From an uncultured Archangium sp. (GTDB taxonomy: Bacteria > Myxococcota > Myxococcia > Myxococcales > Myxococcaceae): a stretch of DNA of 7,145 bases. The notes under the pieces are model-generated. The model was not told the DNA's origin and made no database searches. It saw only the letters and a list, made by a program, of their open reading frames with translations. The position numbers and the translations under genes are program-made. The DNA lies in assembly GCA_946479335.1 (NCBI GenBank), contig CAMLFP010000291.1, positions 1 to 7,145 on the forward strand. The letters are read 5' to 3'. Shown piece by piece: positions 6,187 through 7,145 of the stretch; positions within the stretch are counted from its first letter, which is position 1; every line of letters begins with the position of its first letter.

Positions 6187-6203
6187 ACCGGCGCTCCGCC
6201 GGT
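6187..6203. repeat. Perfect inverted repeat, 7-bp stem and 3-base loop
   Basis: ACCGGCG-CTC-CGCCGGT is a perfect dyad, 104 bases upstream of the EXORDIUM-like start. The 8-base palindrome GGTGCACC (6182-6189) overlaps its left arm. There is no T-run on either side, so it is not a standard terminator. An operator or a structured leader is possible. Confidence 0.5.
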
Positions 6204-6314
6204 CGAGTTGCCCCGATGACCCGGCGGCGTGACACGACTGTTCTGAGCGCGGTCAGGCGCAGCGTCGCAGCGCGCCCCAACCCGAAATTCAGGGGAAAAT
6301 GCGCGGAAAAAGTC

Positions 6315-6329
6315 GTGCGCGCGGCGCAC
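6315..6329. repeat. Perfect inverted repeat, 6-bp stem and 3-base loop
   Basis: GTGCGC-GCG-GCGCAC lies 87 bases upstream of the lipoprotein ATG at 6417. A second, smaller dyad (GGCG...CGCC) follows immediately. It could form a hairpin in the lipoprotein leader or serve as a protein site. In sequence this GC-rich, short dyads also arise by chance. Confidence 0.4.
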
Positions 6330-6330
6330 T

Positions 6331-6343
6331 GGCGTGAAGCGCC
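6331..6343. repeat. Short inverted repeat, 4-bp stem
   Basis: GGCG-TGAAG-CGCC begins one base after the preceding dyad, so the two would make tandem hairpins in a transcript reading rightwards. On its own it is weak. Confidence 0.25.
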
Positions 6344-6416
6344 GACCCAACGACGCTCGCGGAGCACAACGACGAGCCGGCGCCCGCGCAGAGGTGGGCG
6401 TAGTAGACGCGCCGCC

Positions 6417-7145
6417 ATGCGCCTCTCGCTCTCGCTGCTCGCACTCCTGCTGATCACCGCCGTGAGCTGTGACCGCACCTCCGAATGCAACGCGACGAAC
6501 TGCACGGCGACGGGCGGCGGCTCCGCGACGGCCTGCGACGCCACCACCTGCGCGGGGTGCTGCGACGCCCAGGGCCAGTGCCAGGGAGGGACAGCGCTCA
6601 CGGAGTGCGGCGCAGGCGGCGCCTCGTGCAGCAACTGCCTCCTCCTTCACTCGTCGTGCACCGCCGGCGCATGCGTCCCCGCGCCGGACGGGGGCGGCGC
6701 GGGTGGTGGCGGCGGCTCCGCGACGGCATGCGACGCCACCAACTGCGCCGGGTGCTGCGACGCGCAGGGCCAGTGCCAGGGAGGTACGGCGCTCACGGAG
6801 TGCGGCGTCGGCGGCGCGTCGTGCACCAACTGCTTTCCCCTTCACTCGTCATGCACCGCCGGCGCATGCGTCACCGCGCCCGATGGCGGTGGCGCGGGTG
6901 GCGGCGGCGGCTCCGTAACCGGGGGCGGCACCGCGACGGGCGGCGGCACGGCGACGGGAGGCGGCACCGCGACGGGCGGTGGCACCACGACGGGCGGCGG
7001 CTCCGCAACCGGCGGCGGCACCGCGAGCGACGGCGGTCTCGGCACGTACCCCGACGGCGGCTCGCTCTCCTCACTCTGGGACGGTGGGAGCTGCGCGGTG
7101 ATGACCGACTGCCCGTGCTTCAGCTCCGACGAGTGCGGCCCGGGG
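6417..7145 (+). CDS. Cysteine-rich repeat lipoprotein, 5' part (runs off the window)
   Basis: An open frame starts at ATG 6417 and stays open to the right edge, giving 243 codons. It begins with a clear lipoprotein signal, MRLSLSLLALLLITAVSC, with Cys18 as the likely lipidated residue. Residues 36-100 and 101-165 are two copies of a 65-residue module, each with ten cysteines and the core CAGCCDAQGQCQGG...TECG...GGASC.NC. Residues 163-204 are a GGG[T/S]xx linker. After PDGGS the sequence resumes a cysteine-rich stretch (SCAVMTDCPCFSSDECG) of the type that opens many myxobacterial surface proteins, so a further domain probably follows outside the window. There is no strong ribosome-binding site: the nearest purine-rich element is AGGTGGG at 6392, too far away. 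It is expected to be an envelope or cell-surface protein, and its function is unknown. Confidence 0.85.
   Translation, partial: MRLSLSLLALLLITAVSCDRTSECNATNCTATGGGSATACDATTCAGCCDAQGQCQGGTALTECGAGGASCSNCLLLHSSCTAGACVPAPDGGGAGGGGGSATACDATNCAGCCDAQGQCQGGTALTECGVGGASCTNCFPLHSSCTAGACVTAPDGGGAGGGGGSVTGGGTATGGGTATGGGTATGGGTTTGGGSATGGGTASDGGLGTYPDGGSLSSLWDGGSCAVMTDCPCFSSDECGPG
6522..6911 (+). repeat. Two in-frame tandem repeats of 195 bases
   Basis: The units 6522-6716 and 6717-6911 have equal length (65 codons) and, counted by eye, differ at 20 of 195 bases and 6 of 65 residues. All ten cysteines are kept in both. Most base differences are at third positions, which points to selection on the protein after duplication. 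Confidence 0.9.
6903..7028 (+). repeat. Seven 18-base units encoding GGG[T/S]xx
   Basis: The units read GGGSVT, GGGTAT three times, GGGTTT, GGGSAT and GGGTAS, in frame inside the lipoprotein gene. They form a flexible Gly/Thr linker between the cysteine modules and the C-terminal part. Such an array is a likely site of copy-number change between strains. Confidence 0.9.

Larger units (their letters stand above)
6084..6416. other. 333-base divergent non-coding region
   Basis: This lies between the EXORDIUM-like gene (leftward) and the cysteine-rich lipoprotein gene (rightward), so it should hold promoters for both. It is less uniformly GC-rich than the genes, with A/T patches at about 6111-6120 and 6284-6312. 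Within the second patch GGAAAA occurs at 6294 and again at 6305, eleven bases apart. Three short inverted repeats are listed separately. No convincing sigma-70 or sigma-54 promoter, tRNA or small ORF with a ribosome-binding site was found. Confidence 0.6.

Noticed and set aside
6084..6845. In-frame N-terminal extension of the EXORDIUM-like gene to 535 residues
   Set aside because: It crosses the non-coding region and runs antisense to the lipoprotein's cysteine repeats. AAAGGAA supports the start at 6083.
6522..7028. Possible CRISPR array or mobile-element repeats
   Set aside because: The repeats are tandem without spacers, keep the reading frame, and encode protein modules.
6842..7074. Minus-strand open frames encoding PPPVAV-type or Arg-rich repeats
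   Set aside because: They are the complement of the in-frame GGGTAT units of the lipoprotein gene and have no ribosome-binding site.

Overview
The window looks like a piece of a myxobacterial (Myxococcota) chromosome. Base composition is very GC-rich with G or C in nearly every third codon position. Several predicted lipoproteins carry cysteine-rich stretches and Asp-Ala-Gly or Gly-Gly-Gly-Thr linkers of the kind typical of Myxococcales envelope proteins. This assignment is an inference from style, not from a marker gene. No rRNA, tRNA, CRISPR, insertion sequence or integrase was seen.

Layout. (1) 1-92, minus: the first about 30 codons of a gene leaving the window on the left, with an N-terminal zinc-ribbon-like CPICG motif. 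(2) 190-2515, plus: three tightly overlapping genes, namely a cysteine-rich lipoprotein metallophosphoesterase, a 93-residue two-helix membrane protein resembling the PepSY-associated helix family, and a small lipoprotein with a family 9-like carbohydrate-binding (CBM9-like) fold. The joints are ATGA and GTGA overlaps, so this is very probably one translationally coupled operon acting at the envelope. (3) 2517-5184, minus: an unrecognised 285-residue protein, then a histone-deacetylase-fold amidohydrolase that appears to start at a CTG overlapping the upstream stop, then, after 32 bases, a lipoprotein of unknown function. The two blocks converge with a single base between their stop codons. 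(4) 5238-6083, minus: a protein resembling the plant EXORDIUM / phosphate-induced protein 1 family, with an HExxE-type motif and no classical signal peptide. (5) 6084-6416: a 333-base non-coding divergent region with three short inverted repeats. (6) 6417-7145, plus: the 5' part of a cysteine-rich lipoprotein gene with two 195-base tandem repeats followed by seven 18-base units encoding GGG[T/S]xx; it runs off the right edge.

How they may work together: the plus-strand operon combines a surface phosphoesterase with a sugar-binding-type lipoprotein. The minus-strand block combines a zinc amidohydrolase with a partner of unknown function. No phage, defence or transposon system is evident. The most interesting elements are the compact deacetylase with its coupled unknown partner, its likely CTG start, and the bacterial EXORDIUM-like protein with a Ser/Thr/Arg-rich leader.
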